Below, piece after piece: positions 41,862 through 59,041 of a DNA stretch of 64,000 nt (the first letter of the stretch is position 1; every line of letters starts with the position of its first letter). The stretch spans positions 6,842,783-6,906,782 of the forward strand of contig CM028901.1 in the NCBI GenBank assembly GCA_016801885.1, written 5' to 3'. The notes beneath the pieces were generated by a model. It made no database searches and was not told the origin of the DNA. It worked only from the letters and a program-made list of their open reading frames with translations. Origin of the DNA: Toxotes chatareus. Lineage: Eukaryota > Chordata > Actinopteri > Toxotidae. The position numbers and the translations under genes are program-made.

Positions 41862-44800
41862 ATCTCTCAGCAGGAGAGTCCCTGACCGACTTCTGCTGCA
41901 GCTGAATTACGATTCCATAATTCAAGGTTATCATTTCAAATTTTAACAATCACTAGTCATTTGACAATCTTTGAAAAGACAAAACAATTTTGTCCAGGTA
42001 AGAAGACATGTCGCTAACACATTAACACGTTTTATGTCAAAGCAAGACAACGTGTGTCCTAACTGGATGCCTCTTTTTGAAAACCATGTGTGCTGGTGAA
42101 TGATTTACGGGAAAACTAGGAGGTCATACACCCTTTGTGCGTGTTTATATTTAAAATACACACTCACCGTCCTCCTGTGCAGCCCTGGCAGCTCGGGCCT
42201 GGGCCAGCTCGATGCTGACTGGTTTCTGTCTGTGCTGCTGCTGGACTGACAGAGGGACAACAGGGATTTCTGGAAGCTTGTCCCTCCAATCAGGCCCGTC
42301 CTGCTCGATCAGCATCTTGGTGATCCTGGCGGAAGACACAGAGAGTGGGCGAATGGGCAGGTGCAGAAACATCATGGGACTGAACATGCTGTCCTAACCC
42401 AGGGCTACAGTGCTGTGGTGGCACACTGTACAGACTAAGTGGCAACCATCAATGCAATAATGACATAGCAGACTGTCCCATATTTAGCCAGGCCTTCATG
42501 CCCTCCTGGGTGACATCCTCCAGAACTGTGATGCATGTTTTTTGAGTTGAGTTCAGGAGGAAATTCAGGAAACAGATGGCAAGCACTGCCAGATTTACCT
42601 GTGGGTCCATTTTGACATTCATATTGTGCAGAGAAGCATTATTTAAATCCAAAGAACCAGTCAAGATAACAAGATTTTCAAAGATACAGAATACGTCCTT
42701 CTAAACTTTGGTGAAAAGTGTAAAAAATTATAATGTACACAACAGATGAGTATCTCTGTTTAGCCCAGTCAAGGCAAAGGCGATGTCTTAGGTTTGAATA
42801 TTTCACTCAACATAAATATTATATAGCTGAACTAAAAAAGAAAATGTGCTGTAAGCTGATACAGAATGTGGAATTATCATAGGATCTGAAAAAAGCCATT
42901 TCTGATTGAACTCTGAAACTGCAAACACATGATGGCAGCTATAATCTCATATGTTTAGCTGAGTTGAGCTGACCTGTGGACGCTGTCGTGAGCCGCCTGC
43001 ACCCCGGTGTCCATCTGCAGGACAGTCTTATAATCCACATACGCCTTTCTGTAGCGCTCCAGTGACTCATAGGCTATAGCTCTGCGTAACAGGGGCTTCA
43101 AGGAGTAGGGCTGCAGCTCCAAAGCCCTAAGAGGATCAGACAGACGCACAGACAGGGGAACAAACACTCTACACCTGCACACTGTCACAGAAGTAATAGG
43201 GCTGATTTGAAGCTCTCCATTCATAAACATATGAGGGAGTGTTTGTTTCAGACAGACAGATTTCTGCAGCCTCCCGAGCCACCAATGAGAAAACAAACTC
43301 AGTGCACCCAAAACTGCTGTTCCTTGGATGATCTCTATTTATAACTCTATAAAAGACTTTGTGGAAAAGCTGAGCAATCTACTGTCTGAGTGAGTAGCTG
43401 TGTGCTAAGCTCCGGTCTGTGACAAGCACATTGAGGGCACTGTGCACTAATTACAAAGCAAATATCACTTTGCTCCAGGCACAATAACAGTATCCTGTCT
43501 GCTATGGAGGCTGTGTATGGAAAAGCATATTTTCATTCATATTAAGTATTCTCTATTCTATTCTGCTCTCGTGAGGATGAAGTGGTGCGAATAATGAGTT
43601 CAAATAAACAGCAGTGTCCACATGATGATCACCCAGGACAGTGTAATCATTATGATATCCTGTGAACACTTATCCCTTAACCCTCATAAACTATGTTTAT
43701 AGTTTATAGGTTAATTACACATAAACCTTAAACTGAATAAAAAGTGAAAAAAAAAAACCCTACAAGATTTGATGGGACTCTGAATCTGTCTGCCTCCAAA
43801 AGTAACCAAACCAGCAACACAGTGAACTAAATTAATTTCAAAACTTTTCCTTCACTTCTGAACGTAAACACGGTAATTACTGCCAGTACACCTCATACAA
43901 ATTCAGGTGCTGAAATGTTTAAAATATAGCTTATGCTCGAAAGGCTAACACCTTTCATTTTGAGCCATGGAGAAATGCACATCATTTTAAAGTCAGTTTA
44001 AAGGTGTTGGGGAATACTATAGCATATATTAAATAAGCTGTATAAAGCCTTTTGCAGCGCCAGACAGAGCTGCATGAAATCTGATAACGTGTAGGTTGGG
44101 GCTGAAGGCTACTAACTTTGAAAATGAAAAAACTCTGTTGGTGTGTAGTGAGAGAGAAGTGAGCTAATCAGCCCTCTGTGGCCTGCTCCTCATCTCTGCT
44201 TGTGGCTAACTGCTCAAGACTACATTAGCTGCTACCAACATAACACACCCAAAGCTTTGATCCAACTACTGGCAGTCCAGCTGCATTGTGGATAATATAG
44301 GTTTTGACAGAAACTACACTGAAGTGGATATAAACATAGAGTACAGCAAATAAAATGTCTCCACGCAAACACATACAGCCATAAACACAGATGCAAACAG
44401 ACACATCTGACACTGATCACATACTTGTTGCAGTCCTGTATGCAGTCAGTGCTGTTTCCATCCTTCAGGTAACAGGCTGCTCTGTTGGAGTAGAGAATAC
44501 ACAGGTCTTCTGGACTATCAATGCCTGCAGGGGAACAACCATAACCACTCATCTGAAATACCACACACTGAAAGAACACTCCAGTCATCTTTGATTGCAG
44601 TATAAAACACACTCAGTGATACACTTTTGCTCTTGTGAAAATAACATGATATGCTCAGCGATTTGGACCAAGTGCTCCAGACTTAAGAGGATTCAAGACA
44701 ACACAAACAGTCCAATTTAAAGTTATAAGACTTAGAGATGCTGAGGGGGTGATTGGTGGACAGCTGAATGGATACGTTAGCAGTCCCTCTGGTCGAGTAA

Positions 44801-46153
44801 TTTATCCTCTGTCCTTTCTCTTCTGAGACTCCACTGCAGTTTCACAGCTCCAAGCAGAGCATCATTCATTGCACACTGCTTCGAAACCCAAAAACTAATA
44901 TCAGAAGTGCTCATACCCCTCTACAGTGGTAATCTCTCTGCTATATTAAAAAAACAGACATCATCACACATTGTTGTCAGTGACTTTCAAAGCATCCTTC
45001 TGTTGAGTCTGCTATGATAATAAGTCTAATTGTTTTAAGTGTCTCCCGTGCTGCAGAAAAAGCTCTGACTCTTGCCAGCTATGAGAGTAAAAGTTGGCTG
45101 AGAGCTGTTAAAGTTGCATCATGACATTCAATCCTACCTAACAGCCCCATGCACCAGCACATGACTCCTATCTACGGTCAGTAGTACTGTCCTGTGCCAG
45201 CACGCTGCTGCACTCACAAATCATCAGTGACGCCTCGTGTCTCAGACACTGTTTGTGAATGTTAGTCTAAAAAATTGTGATTACCAGCTCTCCACACAGA
45301 CAGATGACAGATCTGAAAAGTGACCAGCACTCTTCCTGTACTTCAATTATAATGTGGGATGGAGAGCACATGCATGGCAAGCATTGGCATAATGCATTCA
45401 TAACTGACATGGGATACTGCGGATTATGGAGCCAAATGACACTGAGTCAACTTTTATCTGATTCTCTTACAAGGCCTAATACACAGATGTTAGAAGCGGC
45501 TTTTTGTCTGTCACTGTGCCAGCCATCTGTTGTTGTTTCTACATTAGTCACTTTTGTCCATCAGATGTGGCTTTTGAAAACTCACCTTCATCAAAAACAA
45601 AGTAGAATTTAGTATTTATACTGTAAAGATGATTTTGAAATAAGCATGAATAAAGCAAATTGTATTTCTTTTATCATAAATGCCTGACGGTAAAATATGT
45701 TTTATAACCAACAGATGTGTTTCTCTTTGAATGAAATTTTGTTTCAGAGGTAATCTCTCTAAGAAAATCAAACAAACTGTTCATATCTCCCCCACCTGCT
45801 TCAGCGCATCCATCAATGGCCTGGGTGTACTTCTCCAAGGCGTCTCCAAACTGGCCATGTTTGAAGAGGTGGTTTCCCTCATTCTTGAGTCGAGCCAGGT
45901 GAGGAGGAAGGGCACCAGCAGGGGCATCCAAGTAACTTGTGTCTACTGCAGGGCTGTCCTGCTCCTCTTGTCCACCAGCAGGGCTCTTTTCCCTCTGTGT
46001 GCCATTGGCTACTCCCTTCGCTGGAGCTCTCTGAGAGGGGGGCTTTTCCATGCTGCCTCCACACCGGCTCCTTGCCCCAATCCCTGATGCAGCCTGATCC
46101 GGTCTAGCTCCCCCTCCTCCGCTGCCCGAGGGTTTCTCCTGCGTGTTCCCCAT
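38804..46153 (-). CDS. spag1: SPAG1-family TPR co-chaperone, shortened form
   Basis: Hsp70/Hsp90-binding TPR protein; SPAG1 acts in cytoplasmic preassembly of ciliary dynein arms. Seven joined exons on the minus strand: 45796-46153, 44425-44524, 42974-43126, 42168-42325, 40116-40257, 39097-39223, 38804-38938 (391 aa, all phases closing). The first about 80 residues are Gly/Pro-rich and disordered. TPR block one begins at LPPHLARLKNEGN and includes LYSNRAACYLKDG and AYVDYKTVLQ. A linker with DGPDWRDKLPEIPVVP follows, then TPR block two (GNDLVKAGHFQEALEKYS, AFYRRALAYKGL). These equal the second and third TPR regions of human SPAG1 (926 aa). The N-terminal TPR half and the C-terminal RPAP3-type domain were not found. 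The start is supported by an in-frame stop shortly upstream. TOMM34 has similar TPRs, but the linker and synteny (next to polr2k and rnf19a) favour SPAG1, perhaps spag1b. Confidence 0.85.
39025..39075. repeat. (CT)n followed by A-run inside a 158-bp intron
   Basis: About 16 CT units (39027-39058) adjoin about 17 A. On the transcribed minus strand this is a T-run then (GA)n, taking up a third of the short intron between spag1-like exons 39097-39223 and 38804-38938. Confidence 0.9.
40647..40670. repeat. (AC)n microsatellite
   Basis: About 12 AC units in the intron between spag1-like exons 42168-42325 and 40116-40257. Confidence 0.85.
41789..41861. repeat. Long (AC)n microsatellite
   Basis: About 35 AC units with one ACAT interruption near the left end. 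It is the longest simple repeat in the window and lies in a spag1-like intron. The Val/Cys open frame across it is an artefact. Confidence 0.95.
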
Positions 46154-47207
46154 AGCTGCACTCCCTCTGCAGTGTGTTCAAACTCTTCCTGCCTCCCTGC
46201 CTCTCCCTCTCTTGGCGCTGCAGCTACATCTGTGCCTGGTTGGGGATTTCTGCTAGACACGCCCCCTGGATGAGATGTCAGAAGTGACGACACAGAGGGG
46301 GGAAGTGCCTCAGCGGTGCAGTGCTGCAGTAGGACAGCTCTGATGGGAGAGCCTTAGATTAGTCTTCACAGAAATTTTCCCATGGTGGCTGGAGACACAT
46401 GCAGGAATTCAGATTCATCTCAAAAAACTGAATGAAAAAACAGTCAAATACAAATACACTACACTGTAAAACAGATTAAGAACAGCCATGTCTGAAATAA
46501 TCAAAGAACATGAAAATAACTCACTAAATAACTAAATAATTTTTATGATTTATTGTTTCATGCTGTTAGTCATTGGTCAAGTCAAAGTATTAAATATTTG
46601 CTCTTTACAACTCCATAAAACAAGAATGCTCTTCTAATTTTTCATTCATAATAAATTAAGTTTTTTTGACAGTGTTCACTGTGGACATTTTGATATGCAA
46701 CAGTACTAAAAGCACATCTGTGAATAATAAAATTAATTAGCTGCTTCGGTGTCAGGATCCTGGTATTGTAAGCAGGCTCACTGTCACACTGTCATGCCTT
46801 AAGGGACACTTTAACAGGGCAGAGCATCCTTAATGATATTAGTAGCACCTGTGCTTTTCCTACTATAAGAAGTCTGTTGCAAATAAGGCTGTTTCCCTCT
46901 GTGATGGGTATTTGTCGTTAAAGTTATTTTTTCCCAAAAATTTAAGGTCATACATTAGTTCAAAATAAATAAATACATACCTACATACATACAATATGTA
47001 TGTGCACCCGGGGCGGCACAACCACCTGAAAAAAAAATCATCTGCGCTGCTAAGCTGTTTTCTATTATCTATCATATTACTGTGTGGGGAATTGGCAAAT
47101 TGGCGTCGTCCCCATCTCCCAGTATGCACCACCAGCATATGAGTGTAGAAACGGCACCCTGATTCACGGTGGTGGCTAGGTTGGAAGAGTGTGGGAGTCG
47201 CATAGAC
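46154..47207. other. Upstream region of the spag1-like gene
   Basis: Contains the 5'UTR/promoter of the minus-strand spag1-like gene; the first 150 bases are GC-richer. Farther right the sequence is AT-rich. No exon is recognised. The left boundary of the THAP-type repeat follows at about 47208. Open frame 46009-46293 on the minus strand overlaps the spag1 start exon in another frame and is not supported. Confidence 0.4.
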
Positions 47208-48494
47208 TGTATAAGACATGGACGTAGCACCCGTGACGTCACCCATTGGTTTCGGGGAGTCGGTTTTGTGACCATGGGCATATAAGCTGCGCCATCTTGG
47301 ATTTTAGCGGGAGTGTACTTTCAATATTGGGCAGAGAGGCGGTTACTCTACGGGTCAGCCGGGGTCAGTCGGCCCGAGAACCCGGCCGCTTAGCTCGGAG
47401 CAACCGAGCTAGCCCAAGGCTAATCAGCTAATCAGCTAGGCTAACAAGCTAAGCGGCAGCTACATCCACCACACGACAGTCCCCGAGTTCGACCCGACTA
47501 GCTCGACCCCGTACAACCGCGACACACAGTATACAACAGATCATAATGTTGCTGCTGTGTTTTAAACATTATTGATAACCATCAAAATAATGCTAATAAT
47601 AATATAATAAAATGTTTAATATTTAATATTTCCCGGCTTTCACCGCTAACTCCACCCTCTATCCCCTTACAGTTACAGCAGCACCCAAACAACAGCAGCC
47701 GCTTACTGACGGAGCTGCTCTGTCCATGAAATGTCGGACTATTTAAAACAGAAAAATGAGACGAAATAAAATTGTAGCCTAGTATTTCCGCAATAAACGG
47801 ACTCAGAGCACGGAACATACCGCAACAGCGTTCCTAACATTAGCTGCTCCGGTCCTCTATCTGTATCAGCAGCGACCATAAATCGGCAATTAAGTCATAA
47901 GCCAGCGGCAAAATATGCTAATACATGCTAATTAGTGCAAACATCCAGGTAAAATAGTGAGAAATTTACTTACCGAAAAAACTGCAACACAGACTCCTTC
48001 GACGGTCAGTTAGTGCAGTCTACATTACAACGAGCCATATTGTCACAAAAACCTATCTGAACATTGGCAAACAAACACGGACACTGTAGCCCCTGTTAAC
48101 CGCTGGAGGTAGCCGGAGGCCTCTGTATGTAGCCGCCTAGCCCAGCCGATGTTTTAGCAAAGAGCTAACTGCCAGTGCCTGTCTATGGGGCTGTCACTCA
48201 ACGTAGCCACGCCCTAATTTATGTAAGAATTTAAAGCCTAAATAACTCTAAAATGATTGTGGTACAAACCCCCCCACAGTGTTCACGGAGGTGGAAACTA
48301 TCAATAGAAACCAAAAACAAAAAACGTACCAGGCTGTAAATATGTTTTTTTAGGCTGTAAAGTTTGCTATTTTAACATGGAGGTCAATGGAGAATTGCTC
48401 ACTTCTGGAGCCAGACCCCAGCGGCAGCCGAGGAACTGCAGCTTTTTGAACGCGGAATTGATATTCACTGCTGAAACCTACAACTTCCCCTTGC
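47208..48494 (-). mobile_element. THAP-type DNA element, copy 1 (minus orientation)
   Basis: This segment matches 59042-60088 in reverse complement over most of its length. The outer edge CATAGACTGTATAA and the inner edge (a GTTGTAGGTTTCAGCAG block at about 48467-48485) occur in both copies. Inside, minus 47974-48038 encodes the start of a THAP-like zinc-finger exon (Met, then Cys-x3-Cys and Asn) with a GTAAG donor. In this copy codon 11 is TGA (48006-48008), so it is broken. About 250 bases around 47.4-47.8 kb are not found in copy 2. No perfect terminal inverted repeat was seen, so the superfamily is not fixed. Confidence 0.75.
47974..48038 (-). pseudogene. Broken THAP-domain first exon in repeat copy 1
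   Basis: 65 nt from ATG to a GTAAG donor, collinear with the intact exon at 59481-59545. It has the Cys pair typical of a THAP C2CH finger, but an in-frame TGA replaces the Arg codon at position 11. It is a relic of the mobile element, not a host gene. Confidence 0.6.
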
Positions 48495-49221
48495 TCATGA
48501 GGCAGTTGTATTGAACCACTGTGCCGAAGTGTGGTTTGGTCACTGACGTTTGAAACACTTGAGTGACATTCGAAGCAGGTGAGTGCTTCGGACGTTATAC
48601 GAATCACCTGATTCGTTCGGTTTGTCATGTGAATCACGTGGCGGGATCGAGCGTGTTCAGAGATAGGATAGTTCTATATAGGGGCGGTCATTTGTATTTT
48701 TCTTTGCAGAGTAGGTCGGTTTGTTGCGGTTGAGCAATAGATATATAATATATAAATTAGAAATAGATAAAGAGTTATATAGATAGGTATATAGATATAT
48801 AATTATAAATAATGCCACTGCCCTGTTCTTCAAGCACACCCTCTTTACCCACGTACACATAAACCTCTTTACCAACGAAGCCCAAAACATACCATGGTAT
48901 AATCTGTATTTGCACCAGTACCGTGTGAAAATGACATCAGTGTGTATTTGTATAGCACATCTCATGAATGTACCAGACATGAATATAATAATGAATAAAA
49001 AAAAAAAAACAATGAAAACAACTGAGGTCAGTGTAAGTCATTTTTTAATAAACCAAAACTTTCATTCATCACTTAGGGCAAAAAAAGCACAGTTTGTATG
49101 GAAAATGGTTTTAACCATAATTCACAAATCAGGAATCAGGCCTGAATGTCTATTTATTTACATGCTCATACACTACAAAAATAGCACACAACAACACTCA
49201 GAACAGCTGTTCTCTTCTTCT
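48495..49221 (-). other. 3' flank of polr2k and AT-rich spacer
   Basis: An AATAAA for the minus-strand polr2k transcript lies at 49153-49158 (TTTATT on the plus strand), giving a short 3'UTR. The rest is AT-rich, with TATA-type low complexity at about 48740-48805. No gene is seen. Confidence 0.45.
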
Positions 49222-50305
49222 TCATCTGGCATCAAAAACAACCACTGAAATCAAACAGTCAAGGAAATGTATAGGTATTATAGTGCTCAGTTCATACATC
49301 TGATTTATATAATAATAAAAAAATCCCTTTTCAACCAAATGTTTTCCCTTTTTAATACAATCCCACGGGGGGTAGTCAGTAATGTTATGTATTTTCAGGT
49401 TGGAGTCAGTCTGAAATCAGTTATTTCAATAATTGTTAATACTGGAAACCAACCTCTATAAGTTCACTGCATTGTTTCACTCTCACACACATGCATCGAC
49501 ATCTAAAGGATACATCTCTTTGTTCTCTTCTTGTACATGATCCTGTAGCCGCACTCTCTGCATCGGATTGGATCACGGGCCTTAATTTCATTTTCTGTGT
49601 GACATTCTGCAATTAAAGACATTAAGAATGTTACAGAAAATACCCTTAAATGAAGACTAATACACAGTTGGTAGAACTATGTTAAATGATTAGACAGTCA
49701 AAAGAAAATTAATCTGCAACTATTCTGGTAATCTATTAATCATGTCATTTTTTTTCTAGGAAAAATGCCAAATACCTGAAATATGGTCTACAGATGTTCA
49801 AACATTGGAATGGTATAGTGGTATAATTCTTACATTTGCTAACTTTGTCTCAACCATGTGAAAAAGAAAGCAAGATGAACTACTTTATTCATCTCTGCTT
49901 TGATTATTCAGTGATAATTATATGCACTGCATTCTCTATCTCTGGTTTATATTAAATTGTGGCTTCTTCTTATCCAGTGTGGTCTGGGCAGAGTTGTCTG
50001 CATGACACAACAACGAATCTAAATTCAGCAGAGATCTGGCCATAACTGTAATGGTATAGATGGATCAGTTCTTCTAGAACAGTAGTTAGTCATTTTATAG
50101 TATAATGTGAGAGAAACCCCCAAAACAGAGCTGTAGAATAAGAACAGTGATGGTAGATGCATTAGACTACGCCTGACAGTATGACTAGCACAAGTAACGA
50201 ATGCAGTAGATGTAACTTTAACACAAGTTAAAGCAGAAATGTACCTCCACATATGTAGATCATAGGCTGCTGCTTGGGTGGTTGCAAATCTTTCTGTGTA
50301 TCCAT
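49222..50305 (-). CDS. polr2k: RNA polymerases I/II/III subunit RPABC4 (POLR2K/Rpb12)
   Basis: Small zinc-ribbon subunit shared by all three nuclear RNA polymerases. Three coding exons: 50245-50305, 49514-49606, 49222-49244 (177 nt, 58 aa), the same length as human. The zinc ligands are visible as CGEC and, 14 residues further on, CREC (ICGECHTENE and [12 protein letters not shown]). The C-terminus is LVVFDAR. The intron between 49514 and 49244 has a GTATCCTTT donor, the U12 consensus, and TTCCTTGAC 13-21 bases before its acceptor. A non-coding exon with donor CG|GTGAG ends at 50526. The gene is divergent from stk3, with ATG codons about 710 bases apart. Confidence 0.97.
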
Positions 50306-51015
50306 TTTGATCCTTTAAGATAGAGAGAAGCGTCAATATCATCACATCTGTATCGTTACAGCATGCTAACACAGAAACAGCGTGGTGGCACCGACAGGAT
50401 TAGCCTAAACCGTAAAAGAGGTGGACGTAGTGAAGCGCAAAGGCCTTTAAGAAATCTCAAAATGTAGTGTGTATATAGTAAATATGAAACACACAAAAGA
50501 AACGGACTTAAAATATACATCTCACCGTTTTAAGACTCCAACCGTTAGCTGTTTACTTCTCTTTTCATCTCACACACTGCTGCCCATGCGCACATGCGCA
50601 CAACCGTCCAATCCACCTCAAAGCAAAGTGGATTGTGATTGGTCAGAAGATGCTCTGTCATACTTGGCATATTTTTGGTTTTTTTTGACTGACAACGCTA
50701 CAACAATATCAATATATGACAAATCCAGCTGTATGCTGTAGTCATTAAGATGTATTTATTGTAGATTTTTCACGGGTTCTAAGCTGTAGAGACAGGAGCT
50801 ATGGTGTTAATGTTTTGCACTCCGGCACAATAGAGGACGCTGTGGTAAAATTGTGTCCCCAAACGGACGATCATCTGATAGACACTCAGCTGGCCCTTAA
50901 CTAGTTTTTGACAACAACGACTCTGTCGACAATGTTCATATTGTGACTGTTGGCCCCAAAACTGACGTAACTTACCACTAGTCCGTTACCTTTTTATTCC
51001 CTGAAGCTGTACATC
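50306..51015. promoter_or_regulatory. Bidirectional promoter of polr2k and stk3
   Basis: Holds the polr2k 5' non-coding exon (ending at 50526 on the minus strand) and the short stk3 5'UTR. A CATGCGCACATGCGCAC tandem at about 50584-50600 looks like paired NRF1 sites. CCAAT occurs near 50609 and ATTGG near 50638. TGACGTAA (CRE-like) lies near 50963. No TATA box is obvious. This is the pattern of a housekeeping divergent promoter; motif calls are by eye. Confidence 0.55.
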
Positions 51016-55825
<4,810 letters not shown>

Positions 55826-58800
55826 GGGATCCTTCCTGTCGCCTTTCTGGGTTTCTCAAAGCCACTACTACCACAAAACTTAGGTCCTACTGACTCAGAG
55901 GAACTAGGATAACGTTATTGTGTTTGTTGGAAACCAACTGCTGTTCTGACTGACTGCTAACTTGCCTCTGACTGAAGAGAGGTGCCTGTTTTCCTGGGTG
56001 ACATCCATTTTGGCTCTTGGAATCCACACTGACAAGCCTTGTTTCTACGTTATGTCTAGAGGCTGTTACTTCATTTTAAGTCCTAAATTTGTTTCTGCTG
56101 TTCCTGTAAAATTGCTTCTCCACAGAGACTGCAGCCAAAGAGAGAACAGAACCTTGGTGATTACACATCTGAAAGTCCCAAAATTAATTTCCCCTTTTCC
56201 AAATGAAATTCCTTTTGATGTCACATAAAACCCCCTTCTGGGAATCACCATCAAAACACAAGGAAGGACATCTACCATGACAATGAGGCCAATGTTTCAC
56301 CTAGCTTCTGGCAGCAGCAGGGGGTTATAAACCGTGTGGTCAATGACAAGTGGTCTTTTTGACCTCAGACTTTTCTACTTTGACTGTAAATATAAAATAG
56401 AGCTTAGTTTGGAAATACCTGCAACAAAAAAGCTGTGGAGGTTTGTCCATGACCAAAGACAATCAAAGGGGATGTTGGTTCAGTTGAGAATGCCTTAAAA
56501 ATATTTGAAACCTGGTTTTCAAAAATAAGCAATGTCGTAAATCAACCAAGTCTTCGGATGGTTAATGCACCCTCACTTGGTGGTTGATGAGTCGGACTGT
56601 GGCAAGCTGCAAATGTTTGTTAGAATGGACAGACGTGACAGAAATCATTCAGATGGTGAAGAGTTCATCATGCATGTTTTCAAACGATTGTGGACCAGGA
56701 AATTCTAAACTTATTTCACTAGTCTTTATTATCATTTACTTAAGTATTTTTTGTTTTCAAATTTGATGTTCTGGGCTTCTTCATACATCTGACATGCTGT
56801 CTCTGTTGACAGATACCATGCATCTTAGTGCCTCATAACACACCTGTCCCAGTTCTGCATCCCTCTCTGAGCACACACTCACCCACTCCTCCCTGAATTT
56901 AAAATCAACAAATTAATCCACTTTTTTCTTTTTAATGCAAGTGTTTTCACAGAAATTCATTCCCAAATGGAAAATAATGTTTATAATGATTTCCATACAA
57001 GCAAAAGCATTCCTAAATACTGTATGACTTTTATTTTTAATTTCTCTGGGGTCTTAAAAATCTTGTACGACTTTCTGAAACAATTTAAACCAGATGCTGA
57101 GCCGTAACAAGTCAGGGCTCAGTGAAGAAAGTAGCCAGGCATGACTTGCCATATTAAACGTTTATGGCTGTAGTTCGCCTCAGGAGATAAAAGACTCAAG
57201 TGACTGACTGATACTATTTACTTACATAAAACAGAGCCGCTGCATCAGCCACACATCTACTGTCAGATTTTCAGACTTTAGATAATTATTTTCTATTGCA
57301 TTAAGATCTCTTTTCAGTAAATTTATCTGCAGCTTGTATATCTATATATATATGTATGTTTCAGCATTATGAGTGCTTTTGCTTTCCATTTCCTGACATT
57401 TACAGTGTGAAGGAATGAATGAAGATATACTGTTAGTCCAGGCTTTGTGCTCTGTGTGTGTGTTGTTGCGACACAAGCCCATTTTTTAACAGCTAAAAAC
57501 TATTCACACAAGACTGTTCAGTGCGGTGTTTGATTGAGTGGTGTGAAATTGCTCTTCCTTTATGAAAGTGAATGTCAAAGGATAGTAAAGTGTTTCTGTG
57601 TTGAAGGTAACTTGTGCCAGTATTGGCATAACAAGAAGTTTTAGTACAGAAATGCATACAATATCTTTGCACTGAGAAACTAATTAAAAAACACATTTTT
57701 TTTTCTGTACAAGGGAGCATTGACATATTTATTATTTAACTGTAACATATCCAACCAAACCTGTATCTTGGTCACAGTTCTTAAATAACCAAATTCCAAG
57801 GGACTGTATCAAAAATTATGTTGTCTGTTTATCCTTAAAAACAAAAATCCATATGTGCTGTTACCAGATTTTCCTCAGCTCTCAAATATTGATATCAGTA
57901 TCAGCCCCAAAAATCCAATTGGAGGCTGTGGTTCACAGTTTTGAATGTTGAATATAAAAGCCCTTATTAACAAACTGATGGCATATTTGTTCTCATCATG
58001 AAGGAAACACAAACTGCTCTGTTGTGGCTGTTTAGTTTTGTGTTGTTTGATTATTTTTGATTCGTCACATGTGCTAATAACGACCCTTTGAATGAACTCG
58101 GACTGTCCTTATACTGAACACATGTACAGTATGTCTGCAGGTTGCTGTTACATATGAATGTTAATATGCAGTCTGGATGGTGTGGTTCAGCCCCATATTT
58201 ACTGCATATTACAGGACATTTTGATAATACAATAATCTGTTACATTATCTTCTTGTGTGTCTCATCTGATGAACGATGTGGCCAAAATGAGCTGACATTT
58301 TAAACTCATGTAATCCAAATTTCAATCAGTACTGTCTCAGCTTCAGAATGCTCATGTTTGTTTGTTTTATTTTTCTGTCTTTCACAGAAATCATTAACAT
58401 TCTTTCCATGAATTGTTTTCAGAGATGAAAGTCTGCAGTGCATTGGCAACTTACATACAAGCATTCACGCTATTTATTAAATGTTTAACCTTCTTTCTGT
58501 GACACTGGTTCAAATGTAGAAGCTAATTTGGCTGTTAATAGCTTTTTGCCCTTCGTCAAACATATTTGGCTCGATTTCTGCGTGTTAGACTATGCATGTT
58601 TATAATTATGTTTGCTCTGTAGTGGAATGCTCTTATATTAACTGCACAGGTAAGAGTATTGTTAATATGGAAGATGGGTTATTTTCAGCTTTTAATAAAA
58701 ACTGTTTGCTCTGTACAATTACAAAGAAATAGAATTATGACTTTGGAATCGGCCATATTATGTACAGTTATCTGAAATCACTTTTTGATATATAGCTATA

Positions 58801-58965
58801 TGATTTTGTCTTCATTTATTTCTTCTATATAATGATGTGAGGGTGTAGGGTGGAATCTAAGCATTTATGTTTGAACCCCTTAATTTATTATCTTTGTTTG
58901 TAATACTTTATAAAGTTTTGTAAAGGTGCAAGAAATAATAAAAGTTACTTATAGTTAACCTAAAC
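55826..58965 (+). other. 3'UTR of stk3
   Basis: About 3.1 kb of AT-rich non-coding sequence after the stk3 stop, ending with AATAAA at 58937-58942. No coding exon is seen. Small frames such as 55962-56228 have no recognisable motifs. Confidence 0.65.
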
Positions 58966-59041
58966 TGCAGTGGAATGCCTTTCATCTTATCTCTGACTTA
59001 ACACATGGAGACCTCTGAGTTGGACTCTATTGCATAAGAAA

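Noticed and set aside
42449..42664. 71-aa minus-strand frame in a spag1 intron, possible transposase scrap
   Set aside because: It suggested a transposon remnant, but no catalytic motif or repeat partner in the window could be shown.
45674..45795. Continuation of the spag1 start-exon frame past 45796
   Set aside because: Intron read-through: the donor at 45795 joins in phase to 44524 and restores the conserved TPR sequence.
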